Below the pieces are notes generated by a model. That model searched no databases. It saw nothing but the letters and a program-made list of their open reading frames with translations, and was not told the DNA's origin. Shown in pieces: positions 7,463 to 15,959 of a stretch of 32,806 nucleotides of DNA (positions within the stretch are counted from its first letter, which is position 1; each line of letters begins with the position of its first letter). A program made the position numbers and the translations under genes. The stretch comes from Promethearchaeota archaeon (GTDB lineage: Archaea > Asgardarchaeota > Lokiarchaeia > Sigyniarchaeales > SOKP01), in assembly GCA_016839915.1 (NCBI GenBank), contig JAEOTH010000103.1, positions 1 through 32,806 on the forward strand, written 5' to 3'.

Positions 7463-8668
7463 ATGGTAGATAGAGTAGGATTAATTTATACTGAAGATTA
7501 CCAGAAATATAACTTTGGGCGAGATCACCCTTTACGACCTTTAAGACTTGAATTAACATATAGTTTAATGGAAAAATTGAAACTTTTAGAACACCAAAGA
7601 CTTTCAATCATGAAACCACGATTAGCTTCACAACAAGAAATTGAAAGTGTACATTCCCCACAATATGTGGAAGTAGTAAAGAAATTAAGTGTCAATCCTA
7701 AGGATAATAATCTTATCCAAAGTTTAAATCCTTATCGTTATGGTTTAGGCCCCGGAGACAACCCAATTTTTAAAGGGATGTATGAGGCAACTGCTTTGGT
7801 ATGTGGAGCATCCCTAATAGCTGCTGAAAATGTTTGGAATGAAGATGATTTTAAAGTTGCATTTAATCCTGCTGGTGGTTTACATCACGCGATGAGAGAT
7901 AGGGCTTCAGGATTCTGCATTTTTAATGATATTGGAATTGCAATAAAATATCTTAAGAAACTAAAAAAAGATATTAAAATAGCATATTTAGATATCGATT
8001 GTCATCACGGAGATGGAGTTCAATGGTTATTTTATGACGATCCTAAAGTTTTAACGATATCTTATCATCAAGATGGAAGATTTCTCTTCCCAGGAACAGG
8101 AAGTGTTAGTGAAATAGGGGAGGGGGAGGGAAAGGGCTTTTCAATTAACTTTCCGTTACTTCCTGGAACGTATAATAAATCATTTATAAATTTATTTAGA
8201 AAAACCGCCCCTAAATTATTAGAAGCCTATGCTCCGGATATTTTAATAACACAACTCGGAGTTGATACATATTTTGATGATCCTTTAACGCAAATGGGAT
8301 TTTCTCTAGCGGTCTATCGAGATATTGCTCAAACTATGAAAACTGCTGCTCGTGGATATTGTCAAGATAAATGGCTGGCATTAGGAGGTGGTGGGTATTT
8401 AATGACTGTTGTCCCGAGAGCCTGGACTATTTTTTTAGCAAGGATGCTCGATGTAGAGCTAAAAAATGAATTACCAGATAGTTGGATAAAAGAAGCTAAA
8501 GATAGTGCTCCTTTTGAAGATACACCCTACTTATTATGGGATAGGGGTGAAAAAGTTGAAGTTCAAATGCTCTCACATCCAGAAATCGCAAAAAAAATTA
8601 TAGACTACACTAAATCTCTAATTGAAATCTCAAATGAGAAATACATACCTAATTTGAGTAGTGTATAA
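7463..8668 (+). CDS. histone deacetylase-superfamily protein (AcuC/class I HDAC-like)
   Basis: The 401 residues carry the full arginase/deacetylase active site. His141-His142 form the charge-relay pair in Gly-Leu-His-His-Ala. Asp177/Asp179 and His181 lie in Leu-Asp-Ile-Asp-Cys-His-His-Gly-Asp-Gly, and Asp268 in Gly-Val-Asp is the third zinc ligand. Tyr312 closes the Gly-rich GGGGY motif. The enzyme should hydrolyse acetyl or acyl groups from lysine or small amines. Archaeal substrates (chromatin proteins or metabolic enzymes such as acetyl-CoA synthetase) cannot be told from sequence. Length matches AcuC-type proteins. The ATG has no strong ribosome-binding site, and A/T-rich promoter-like DNA lies just upstream, compatible with a leaderless message. 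Confidence 0.93.
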   Translation: MVDRVGLIYTEDYQKYNFGRDHPLRPLRLELTYSLMEKLKLLEHQRLSIMKPRLASQQEIESVHSPQYVEVVKKLSVNPKDNNLIQSLNPYRYGLGPGDNPIFKGMYEATALVCGASLIAAENVWNEDDFKVAFNPAGGLHHAMRDRASGFCIFNDIGIAIKYLKKLKKDIKIAYLDIDCHHGDGVQWLFYDDPKVLTISYHQDGRFLFPGTGSVSEIGEGEGKGFSINFPLLPGTYNKSFINLFRKTAPKLLEAYAPDILITQLGVDTYFDDPLTQMGFSLAVYRDIAQTMKTAARGYCQDKWLALGGGGYLMTVVPRAWTIFLARMLDVELKNELPDSWIKEAKDSAPFEDTPYLLWDRGEKVEVQMLSHPEIAKKIIDYTKSLIEISNEKYIPNLSSV

Positions 8669-8806
8669 TAATTTAAAATTAGATTCTATCTTAATATCGT
8701 AAATGGGATTCCTATCAGTAATTTACTAATCCAATCATCTGTTTATATTTATTTTTAGGGTTATTTTTTTCTTAACCAAGATAAAGATCAAATATCACAT
8801 GGGTAT

Positions 8807-9658
8807 ATGTCCAATCTTTTATCCACTCATAATACGAAGTCGGAATCTTTTTACCATAAAGCAATCAAAAGATTATTTTTCAAATATATAACTGAAAATA
8901 ACAAAGGTATTATTGAGAAATCTCTTGAAAAATATATTAATAATCGAAGAGCAGATGTTTATTTTAAATTAACAACAGGGAATGAAATTGTTGTCGAAGT
9001 TCAGAGTTCAAAAATATCAGTTAAAGAAATTATTAATCGTACAGAACATTACAACACCGTTGGAATATATGTGCTTTGGATCCTCTATGGAAATGGAGCT
9101 TGTGTTGCTTCAACAAAATTCGCCGAAGATAAAAAAGATGTAAAAATCAGTACGGTTGAGAAATACCTACATAGAATGTATGGTGGAAGAGTCTACTATG
9201 TCAATTTGAAATTTCATAAAGATAAAATTACTATATCATCCCCCTTTGCGCTACATTTTTCTTTGCCTTCAAGTAAAAAGAATCATAGAATTTTTCGATC
9301 CAGATATGATAGATATTATGTAAAAAATGTTAATTACGCTAAAATTCCAAATTGGAATCTACTCTGTGTAGAGTATAATGGCTTTAGAATAGCCCGCTTT
9401 TATGATAAAAACATTAAGAGAGTATTGAAAGATAAGATTTGGATTAATTATCAAAAAAGACTAAAAAATTGCTATTCTGAAAAGAAATTACTTAAAGATA
9501 TTATTAATAATTTTAAAACTAAATATGGAGTTTATTTGATTTTATTTGTAATGTTTGAATTAATTCAAGAAAAAAAGATTAGCTTCAGCAAGAAGATTAT
9601 TAAAAAGATTCAGAGAAAAATCTCTTTTTACCCAGGACCATCATCCCAGATTGGATAA
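8807..9658 (+). CDS. CoiA-like PD-(D/E)XK nuclease-fold protein
   Basis: The N-terminal domain (about 10-105) resembles the competence protein CoiA/restriction-endonuclease-like group. A Arg-Arg-Ala-Asp50-Val strand, then Val-Glu64-Val-Gln66-Ser-Ser, supplies the D...ExQ catalytic pattern. The segment Ile-Ser-Val-Lys-Glu-Ile-Ile-Asn-Arg-Thr and a following Val-Leu-Trp-Ile-Leu are typical of these proteins. The C-terminal half is Lys-rich, with a helical end. The likely activity is metal-dependent DNA cleavage or binding; a role in DNA uptake, repair or defence is unknown. Its last 31 bases overlap the convergent NosD-like gene. The assigned start is the first ATG, without an obvious ribosome-binding site. 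Confidence 0.7.
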   Translation: MSNLLSTHNTKSESFYHKAIKRLFFKYITENNKGIIEKSLEKYINNRRADVYFKLTTGNEIVVEVQSSKISVKEIINRTEHYNTVGIYVLWILYGNGACVASTKFAEDKKDVKISTVEKYLHRMYGGRVYYVNLKFHKDKITISSPFALHFSLPSSKKNHRIFRSRYDRYYVKNVNYAKIPNWNLLCVEYNGFRIARFYDKNIKRVLKDKIWINYQKRLKNCYSEKKLLKDIINNFKTKYGVYLILFVMFELIQEKKISFSKKIIKKIQRKISFYPGPSSQIG

Positions 9659-10620
9659 TTATCTTGACTCCCAGCTGAACCTGTAATATTATACGGAGTA
9701 TCACCAATACCATCATCATCAACATCTACGCCTAAGTAGTCTGACCAGTAATTACCAATATTAATATGATCCCATTGATTATTACTACCGTCATCAATAG
9801 CATTGATTCCATTCTCAGTAAAATTATTTTTAGTAAACAAGTTTTGAGTGCTAACAGATAATATTACGCCATATTCTGTATTGTAACTTATTATATTTTC
9901 TAAAATTTGAGATAAATGACTACGGGTTATAACAATCCCAATCCAAGTACTGTAGCTTAAACTATTATTATATATGATAATGTCATTATTGTGAAATTGC
10001 CATATGGCATATCCATTATTATTTATGCTATTTCCGTGGATAACCGTGGAATTACTATATGATGCATTAATTCCAACCATGTTATTAAATATAAAATTTT
10101 GTGTAATATTATCATAATTACAATAGCTAATATTTATTCCTATATCATTATCAAAGATATTATTTCCTAATATTGTATTACCTTCACAATTTTCCAATAA
10201 TATTCCAGGAGAATTATCAGAAATTATGTTATTAAAAACTCGTCCTAAGTGCACGTTTGTTAAAGCTATTCCTGCACGTGATGAATTAAATAAATTACAA
10301 TTTCTGATTAAAAAAAAATCAACAGAATCTCTTATCCTTATACAAACTTCCGCTCCTCGACCATCAATATTAAGATTTTCAATAGTATAAGGATCTCCCC
10401 ATGTTCCTGATCCATTACACCAAGACTGGGAAACTGCCCAAACCCAATCATTAGGTCCATCTCCATCAATAAAGATTGGATTTGAACTAATTTTATTATC
10501 ACCATTAACCCCGTTATTATTCAAATTACCAACATTAAGATAAAAAATTGAAACCATCAATAGGGTAAAACTTATTCCTAAAACAGAAAGATGAAGAATT
10601 AACTTTTTTTTAGATTTCAT
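9628..10620 (-). CDS. secreted right-handed parallel beta-helix protein (NosD-like)
   Basis: The 330-residue protein opens with a Lys-rich N-terminus and one hydrophobic export segment (about 7-30). An N-terminal cap containing Gly-Thr-Trp-Gly-Asp-Pro-Tyr-Thr-Ile-Glu-Asn follows, then successive short beta-strand turns rich in Asn and Ile (about 90-280). This is the pattern of NosD/PbH1 beta-helix repeats. The C-terminus has an Asn-Tyr-Trp-Ser-Asp-Tyr motif and an acidic Asp-Val-Asp-Asp-Asp-Gly-Ile-Gly-Asp segment that looks like a calcium-binding thrombospondin-type loop, both common ends of this family. It probably binds or processes carbohydrates at the cell surface, but no catalytic site is evident. 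Confidence 0.82.
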   Translation of the reverse strand: MKSKKKLILHLSVLGISFTLLMVSIFYLNVGNLNNNGVNGDNKISSNPIFIDGDGPNDWVWAVSQSWCNGSGTWGDPYTIENLNIDGRGAEVCIRIRDSVDFFLIRNCNLFNSSRAGIALTNVHLGRVFNNIISDNSPGILLENCEGNTILGNNIFDNDIGINISYCNYDNITQNFIFNNMVGINASYSNSTVIHGNSINNNGYAIWQFHNNDIIIYNNSLSYSTWIGIVITRSHLSQILENIISYNTEYGVILSVSTQNLFTKNNFTENGINAIDDGSNNQWDHINIGNYWSDYLGVDVDDDGIGDTPYNITGSAGSQDNYPIWDDGPG

Positions 10621-10795
10621 AGCTAAATTAATAGCTTTATTATGCCTTTAGTTCTAATATTTCATTAATTTCTATTTAATATTTACTTTCAAATATTTTA
10701 AATGTCTAAAAATCAAAAATTCTAAAATCTAAAATTTTTTGATCAAAATCATTTTAGAGCCAAATTTTTTTAAGTTTTATCGAGTACTTTTTGTC

Positions 10796-10805
10796 TTTAT
10801 AAATA
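10796..10805 (+). promoter_or_regulatory. TATA box of the ncRNA
   Basis: TTTATAAATA is close to the archaeal TATA consensus. It precedes the structured region by about 25-30 bases, although no protein gene starts downstream on this strand. Confidence 0.55.
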
Positions 10806-10825
10806 AAAAGAAAGATATTCAAAAT

Positions 10826-11078
10826 TAAATGGAGATTAAAACACCCGCAAACAAAAAAACTCTTATCTCCCGAACTCTGACATCGAAAAAAGGAGAAGTA
10901 AAGAACGGATGACCATGCCGTTAAAATTGCAAAAAGAGGAGACGTATTTATCTAATAAATACCCGCTCAGCTCTTCGATAGCTGTAGCTCAGGGTTAAGG
11001 GTTGAGGTATTTAGCCGATTCAACGGCATTAGGTATAAGAATATATTTATTGACATGGTTCTTCCGATCTTTTTTTGT
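10826..11078 (+). ncRNA. putative structured non-coding RNA of about 250 nt
   Basis: The region holds no long frame but has a TATA box at its start, a T-run at its end, and many paired segments. GGAGAT (10831-10836) pairs with ATCTCC (10865-10870). GTATTTAT and ATAAATAC form a hairpin near 10944-10962. AAATACC near 10957-10963 can alternatively pair with GGTATTT near 11007-11013. CAGCT/AGCTG form a small hairpin near 10968-10984. ATGCCGTT (10915-10922) pairs with AACGGCAT (11022-11029). CGGA/CCATG pair with CATGG/TCCG at the 3' end just before the T-run. It is more GC-rich than its flanks. RNase P, SRP and tRNA consensus elements were looked for and not found. Strand and exact ends are inferred. 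Confidence 0.5.
11070..11076 (+). terminator. T-run terminator at the end of the ncRNA
   Basis: Seven consecutive T residues directly follow the last paired segment (TTCCGATC). Archaeal termination is typically driven by such U-rich ends. Confidence 0.45.
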
Positions 11079-11220
11079 TTTACATTTAATGTTCATCAAA
11101 AACTAGTATTTAAAAATTTCCTTTTTTTTCACATGACAAAGATGACAAATATATTTAGGGACTCATCTAATTAGAAATTAAAAATTAGTACTTACCTACT
11201 GAATGTGGAATCATACTGAG

Positions 11221-12267
11221 CTAATAACTATTTGTATCTCCGTCATACATTAAGACTTCTGCTCTAAACTGAAATAAACATTTTCTTCTCTTAATTCTAT
11301 CTTCCTTATCTTTCAAATTATGTCGCTCATCTCTCCAACGAGAATTTCCAAGTATAAGTCCTTTTAATTCATCAGTAATCTTAACTCCATCTTCCATTAG
11401 TAGAAATCCCAAAACCTGGAATGCAAGTCGTGAATTCAACCTATAAGCAAGTTCAATCAAGTCATCATAGCACCTTTCGATGATGCTTCTCCTTAAATCC
11501 TCATGTTCTTGGAAAGTGATACCGCTTTTCATACTCTCCCTATCAGCTTGAGTCAATCGGGTGCCAATTAAATCCTCAAATCTGTCATAATACCTCCAAG
11601 ATCCATTACCTAGAATTTCAATAGGCCAGTATTCCTCGTCGCTTATCATTCTAGAATATGGAATACCATCTCTAACAACCATTACGTACTCGCCATACTC
11701 ATCCCTATAGACCACATCAACTTCAGATATGGGAACCTTCTGAAGGGCTGATTCAAGGGCTTCGGCGTATGAGCTCTGCTCTTCAATTGTAAAATCAAAT
11801 GGATTGAAATTGAAATATTCTTTATACTTTGAAAATCCGACCACTTTAGATAATCTATTTCTACTCCACCCTCCAGTAGCTAGTCGTGTCTTGCCATAAT
11901 ATAAAGTTGCAGGGAAAATTTTATTATCTGGTGTCTTAACAACCATCCATACGATAAACAATAAATCGTCCAAAGCAAACTGGAGTGAAGGCACTAGAGA
12001 CTTCACAGCGCCAATTAAAAGAAGGTCAGAGCTAATATCACTGTAAACTTGGAAAATATCAGGATTTTCTTCATTTCGAAACTCTTCAAAAAACTCACGC
12101 ATGGTTCCAATATTACATACTTTACTTGTATATTCTAATCCTATGTCTTCATTATCTACATCTCTGAAAACGAATCCAAACCCATTGGAACCGACTGCTC
12201 CCTCATTGAAATTGTTCACTCCCTCTGCTGCGTCTAAAGCAAACTGAACTAATCTCGCAATATTCAT
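11221..12267 (-). CDS. hypothetical protein, atypical composition
   Basis: A 348-residue protein with no family recognised. It begins with Met-Asn-Ile-Ala-Arg-Leu-Val-Gln-Phe and has a Gly/Asn-rich early loop. A hydrophobic segment (about 98-112) with Phe-Ile-Val-Trp-Met-Val follows. The middle has Trp-rich beta segments (Gly-Asn-Gly-Ser-Trp-Arg-Tyr-Tyr) and the end is highly charged and helical, with Lys-Asp-Lys-Glu-Asp-Arg-Ile-Lys. No signal peptide is clear, so it is probably cytoplasmic. By eye its GC content and codon choice are above those of flanking genes, suggesting acquisition. A small charged ORF lies 44 bases upstream on the same strand. Confidence 0.7.
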   Translation of the reverse strand: MNIARLVQFALDAAEGVNNFNEGAVGSNGFGFVFRDVDNEDIGLEYTSKVCNIGTMREFFEEFRNEENPDIFQVYSDISSDLLLIGAVKSLVPSLQFALDDLLFIVWMVVKTPDNKIFPATLYYGKTRLATGGWSRNRLSKVVGFSKYKEYFNFNPFDFTIEEQSSYAEALESALQKVPISEVDVVYRDEYGEYVMVVRDGIPYSRMISDEEYWPIEILGNGSWRYYDRFEDLIGTRLTQADRESMKSGITFQEHEDLRRSIIERCYDDLIELAYRLNSRLAFQVLGFLLMEDGVKITDELKGLILGNSRWRDERHNLKDKEDRIKRRKCLFQFRAEVLMYDGDTNSY

Positions 12268-12311
12268 ATTCCTTAAAATAAAAGAGAAAAAATATTTATT
12301 TAAACTTATCC

Positions 12312-12455
12312 CTAAACCAAATTTCCAATATAATTATGCCAAATATCAAATTTCTCATGTAACAACCTAAGCTCATCTGAAGCTTCATTATATCTTTTCA
12401 TAAGATTCTTCAAAGCAAACATCTTCTTTTGAGCTAGCTTAATAGATTTTAGCAT
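12312..12455 (-). CDS. small charged helical protein upstream of the 348-residue gene
   Basis: From the ATG at 12455 the frame gives 47 residues; a longer version from 12506 would overlap the start of the NosD-like fragment on the other strand, so I prefer the shorter. The product is a basic-then-acidic amphipathic helix (Leu-Lys-Ser-Ile-Lys-Leu-Ala-Gln-Lys-Lys, then Asn-Glu-Ala-Ser-Asp-Glu-Leu-Arg). It probably shares a transcript with the following gene. No family is recognised and no strong ribosome-binding site is visible. Confidence 0.4.
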   Translation of the reverse strand: MLKSIKLAQKKMFALKNLMKRYNEASDELRLLHEKFDIWHNYIGNLV

Positions 12456-12471
12456 ACGAAAAGTAGCAGTT

Positions 12472-13032
12472 ATGATTATTTTATTTATTTTTGGTACATC
12501 AATCACTTTTATAGCAACAAGAAATATTTTTGAAAGGAAAGGAAATCAAGTTATTGCAAATTTAAAAATATCAGACATATCAGAAAAAATTCATATTATC
12601 AATAATTCAGGATGGATAGCTTTTAGAAATGCTGAAAATTGTACGGGGAATGGCACTTATTCTGAACCGTATGTCATAGAAGATTTAGTAATAAATGCTG
12701 GAGGTGTGGGAAGTTGCATCTGGATAGAAAACTCAGATGTATATTTTATAATTCAATTTTGCTCTCTTCACCATTCAGAAATACATTGGAATGAGGCAGG
12801 AATCAAATTACGAAATGTGACTAATGGAATTCTAATTAATAACAGCGGTTCAAGTAATTTTTTTGGTATATCAATATTGGAAAGTGATAATAATGTCATT
12901 CAAGGAAATGATGTAAGACTTTTTAATGGATTACTACCTATAGTAAAAATCGTTTACTATTTATATTTATACCAAAAGAAATCAACTATAAAAAGCTTAG
13001 GTTTGTATAAACGATATGAAGTATTATTATAA
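12472..13032 (+). pseudogene. truncated NosD-like beta-helix gene
   Basis: The 186-residue frame starts with a hydrophobic segment lacking the usual Lys-rich N-terminus. It then shows the cap of NosD-like proteins (Thr-Gly-Asn-Gly-Thr-Tyr-Ser-Glu-Pro-Tyr-Val-Ile-Glu-Asp), parallel to the cap in the gene at 9628-10620, and about two to three beta-helix turns ending near residue 145. After that the sequence loses the repeat pattern and stops, and the family's C-terminal motif is missing. A 7-bp hairpin (12941-12959) and an 8-bp inverted repeat (12949-12956 with 13008-13015) lie where similarity ends. I read it as a relic truncated at the 3' end and possibly also at the 5' end. Confidence 0.6.
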
Positions 13033-13133
13033 ATTAATGAATAATAGTATAAATGCACATTTTTCTGGTGACTTTGACACATATACAACTAATTCATTCA
13101 TGAATCCCAGGTTTTGATCTGAAAAGTTTTATA

Positions 13134-14273
13134 TTAGATCGTTATTGGATCTTTAGGTACATGAGTAACCTGTTCACATTTTTCTTTCCCAATAATGATA
13201 TCATCTTCTAATCTAATTCCCCATTCTCCGATCCAGTATAATCCTGGTTCATTTGTATGAACCATGTTCTCTTTAAGAATGGAATCTCCAGACGTACCGA
13301 CACTAATTCTAGGACCAACATCATGCGCAACAAAACCCAAAGCATGACCTAATCCGTGAATGAATAACCTTTTATGGTCAATTCCTTTTTCTGCTAAGTA
13401 TTCACGACATTTTTGAGCTGGTAAAATACTTGGAGTACCGTCAGTATAGTAATTATTGGCAACTTTTTTTGATTCATATAAGGCATTATAGGCGTCTACA
13501 AAATCTTCTGAAGGTTTATTGCCCACCCAAAAAGTCCATGTAATATCGGACCCCATTTCATCAATTTGTAATCCAGTATCGATTAGTAAAGGTCCTGGTT
13601 CGATTTTTTTATTAGATGTATTATGATGTGGATCTGCCGAATGAGCTCCTGTCCCAACAATTGTAGGAAATAATGGTTTTCCTATTTTCAAGTATCTATA
13701 CTCGATTTCTGCTTTAATTTCATTTTCAGTCATTCCTAGCTGTACAATATCTGGTATAGTTTCCAGAATTTCAATTGTGGCATTACAAGTATTTCGTAAA
13801 TCTTTTTGTTCTTCTTTAGATTTTACACTTCTTAATCCATAAATTATTGGAGCTGCTGATACAAATTCGGTTTTAGGTAATAGTTTTTTTAAAGTAAAGA
13901 ATTGACCAGCTGGAAGAAAATCGGCATAGGCAGAACTTTCTGGTGTAAATAGATTTTCTCCATAATTTATGGCTATATTTGACTCTGTAATAATTGAGGA
14001 GAATAAAGAGAAGAATTCTTTAGCATTTGCAAAATGACTTACCTTAGCTTTCACTCCTTTTTTTTTAAGAGCTTCTCTAATCATATTAGCTTCCATCTCG
14101 ACAGCGATTACATAATGATCTCCATTAGCAGATACATAGATACAATGGAGGGAAGGAGCATTAACACCAAGCATGAAAGGGGAGTTTATATCATTGCCCT
14201 CATAGCCAATTATTAGCCACGCATCATAATTTTTATCTTGAAGAATTTGCTGAGCTTTTTCAAATTTATTCAT
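13134..14273 (-). CDS. M24-family metallopeptidase (Xaa-Pro dipeptidase/creatinase-like)
   Basis: The 379 residues divide into an N-terminal creatinase-type domain (about 1-140) and a pita-bread catalytic domain (about 150-379). All five metal ligands are present: Asp232 (Leu-Ile-Asp-Thr-Gly), Asp243 (Gly-Ser-Asp-Ile-Thr), His310 (His-Gly-Leu-Gly-His-Ala-Leu-Gly), Glu342 (Thr-Asn-Glu-Pro-Gly) and Glu356 (Ile-Arg-Leu-Glu-Asp). The enzyme probably cleaves Xaa-Pro dipeptides in the cytoplasm using two divalent metals. Pro specificity is inferred from domain layout only. It is convergent with the NosD fragment and divergent from the following small gene. Confidence 0.93.
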   Translation of the reverse strand: MNKFEKAQQILQDKNYDAWLIIGYEGNDINSPFMLGVNAPSLHCIYVSANGDHYVIAVEMEANMIREALKKKGVKAKVSHFANAKEFFSLFSSIITESNIAINYGENLFTPESSAYADFLPAGQFFTLKKLLPKTEFVSAAPIIYGLRSVKSKEEQKDLRNTCNATIEILETIPDIVQLGMTENEIKAEIEYRYLKIGKPLFPTIVGTGAHSADPHHNTSNKKIEPGPLLIDTGLQIDEMGSDITWTFWVGNKPSEDFVDAYNALYESKKVANNYYTDGTPSILPAQKCREYLAEKGIDHKRLFIHGLGHALGFVAHDVGPRISVGTSGDSILKENMVHTNEPGLYWIGEWGIRLEDDIIIGKEKCEQVTHVPKDPITI

Positions 14274-14472
14274 ATTTCAAATCAATTTGTGGTTTTTAAT
14301 TAATTTTAATAAAATACAATATTTTTGATTTATTATTTGATTTATTTCTGACTAAAAATTCAGAACACAAAATTTATTTTAAAATCTATATTGGGTATAA
14401 AAATATTTATTATATCGTAGTTCATTAATTGTTAAGAATTAATAAAAATAATCAACGAAGTTGAGATTTGAA

Positions 14473-14925
14473 ATGTCAGAAGTCAAAAAACTCCAGTTAA
14501 GTAATGGTACAGAAGTTGATTTTGATAAAAAAGCACCAAATACTCTTTTTGAAGTTATTATTAGCGAAATTTTAATTCCGAAATATAAAGAGAATGCGGA
14601 CTGGAACTTAAGTTTAAATATCATTCTCGAAGAGATGAACCGACTCATAATCAAACATGATTTATCTCCAAAGTTAAAATTAGGCTTACTTAATCAAGTA
14701 GAAGAACATTTAGATAAAGATATTGAGGAATTAACTGGAGTCGATAAAATCGAGATATTATTTTTAAATATGGATGATTATGTTGAAGATATACGAAAAT
14801 TAATATTAGCAGGGAAAAATAAAGAAGAATTACGTACAAGTATGGCTCAAATGATAATGCCTTTAACTCTTTTTGAATTGTCAGAGCTTTTTATTTATTT
14901 GGGTAAGCGGACATTTTTAAAGTAA
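14473..14925 (+). CDS. hypothetical helical protein
   Basis: An ATG at 14473 gives a 150-residue acidic protein; an in-frame TTG four codons earlier (14461) is a less likely start. It begins with Met-Ser-Glu-Val-Lys-Lys-Leu-Gln-Leu and is almost entirely helical, with alternating Leu/Ile and Glu/Lys. No Cys pairs, membrane segments or catalytic motif are visible. Possible roles such as a small adaptor are speculation. It ends 51 bases before the convergent TrmB-type gene. Confidence 0.6.
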   Translation: MSEVKKLQLSNGTEVDFDKKAPNTLFEVIISEILIPKYKENADWNLSLNIILEEMNRLIIKHDLSPKLKLGLLNQVEEHLDKDIEELTGVDKIEILFLNMDDYVEDIRKLILAGKNKEELRTSMAQMIMPLTLFELSELFIYLGKRTFLK

Positions 14926-14975
14926 ATAAGAACTTAATTACTATTTTTTCTCTTTTTATTAGAATTGGAGAAAAT

Positions 14976-15773
14976 TTAATCTACATCTACTTCTTTCGCT
15001 GATTTATAGAGATAGTCAAAGTAGTACAAGGATGCTGGTCCAAATGCCACATGATCAGTCAGAATTCCGAAATACGACATTTTTTCAGGAAAAAAACTTT
15101 CAGAAAGGATTATAAATGCGTCTTCTCCTTCATCAATTATAACAGCACTTCCAAATATTTGATCTCGCCATCTTATCTCGCAAAGTGCATTATATTTTTT
15201 AATTAGCGGCAGAAATTTTTTATCTTCTAATGCTTCAGCTTCTACTAGTAATCGTAGATCAGTAACCCCTCGAGCCCGAGCTTTTTTAATATCATCATAA
15301 CACACTTCCAAAAATTCGTATTTAGTAGAAACAAGATATATTGAATTTCTGGCTAAATTAATCAACGACAAAACTTTATTTATACAGACATCCCTTCCAC
15401 GATGAATATATAAAGCTATTTTAATAGGTGTATCATGAGATTGATAAATTGGGGTTAATGTATGAATAATTTTATTTGAATGCCCATCAAAATTTGTATT
15501 ATACTGCTTTTTGGCAATAATTAGAGCTTCATCTGGCGATTTGGCAAAATAGCGAGAAGGTCGTGAGTCTTCTTTAAGAATCCACATTTTATCTTTCTCA
15601 AGTTGAGTTAAAATGTTATAAATTCTCGAATAAGGGACTCCAGAAGCATCAGAAAGTTCTCTCGCATCCATTGGTCCTTTACTAATTAAGGTGAGATATA
15701 TTGAAATTTCATAATCAGTAAGACCTATCGATTTCAAAGATTCTTTTACATTTTCTGGGATTTCATTTGACAT
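14976..15773 (-). CDS. TrmB-family transcriptional regulator
   Basis: The 265-residue protein has an N-terminal winged helix-turn-helix of TrmB type: Leu-Thr-Asp-Tyr-Glu-Ile-Ser-Ile-Tyr-Leu-Thr-Leu (18-29), then Ala-Arg-Glu-Leu-Ser-Asp-Ala-Ser-Gly-Val-Pro-Tyr-Ser-Arg-Ile-Tyr (37-52). A linker helix follows, and then a C-terminal phospholipase-D-like regulatory domain (about 115-260). Family members sense sugars or other small molecules through that domain and repress or activate transport and metabolic genes. The effector here is unknown. The nearest candidate target is the MFS gene on the same strand immediately upstream. Confidence 0.88.
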   Translation of the reverse strand: MSNEIPENVKESLKSIGLTDYEISIYLTLISKGPMDARELSDASGVPYSRIYNILTQLEKDKMWILKEDSRPSRYFAKSPDEALIIAKKQYNTNFDGHSNKIIHTLTPIYQSHDTPIKIALYIHRGRDVCINKVLSLINLARNSIYLVSTKYEFLEVCYDDIKKARARGVTDLRLLVEAEALEDKKFLPLIKKYNALCEIRWRDQIFGSAVIIDEGEDAFIILSESFFPEKMSYFGILTDHVAFGPASLYYFDYLYKSAKEVDVD

Positions 15774-15959
15774 ATTTTGACGCCTCTTGTGTTCATATTG
15801 AATTAATTGAAGTAATGTATTAATTATTAATGTTATGGATAATATTAATATTATTTCTCTTTTGAATTAGCTATTTTATTTATTAAAACAAGAAGAAGAA
15901 AAAATAATTATATCTGATCCTTTATGTGGATTTACTAGATTATTTGAGAAAGCCGTAAT

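Noticed and set aside
10826-11078. RNase P, SRP or split tRNA identity for the structured RNA
   Set aside because: The conserved GAGGAAAGUC and ACAGAA-type segments of RNase P and the GGAA/AGCAG helix-8 segment of SRP RNA were not found. A TAGCTCAG-like stretch near 10985 resembles a tRNA D-arm, but acceptor and T-arm do not follow.
12312-12506. Longer version of the small minus-strand ORF starting at 12506
   Set aside because: Its first 17 residues are antisense to the NosD-like fragment; the internal ATG at 12455 is more plausible.
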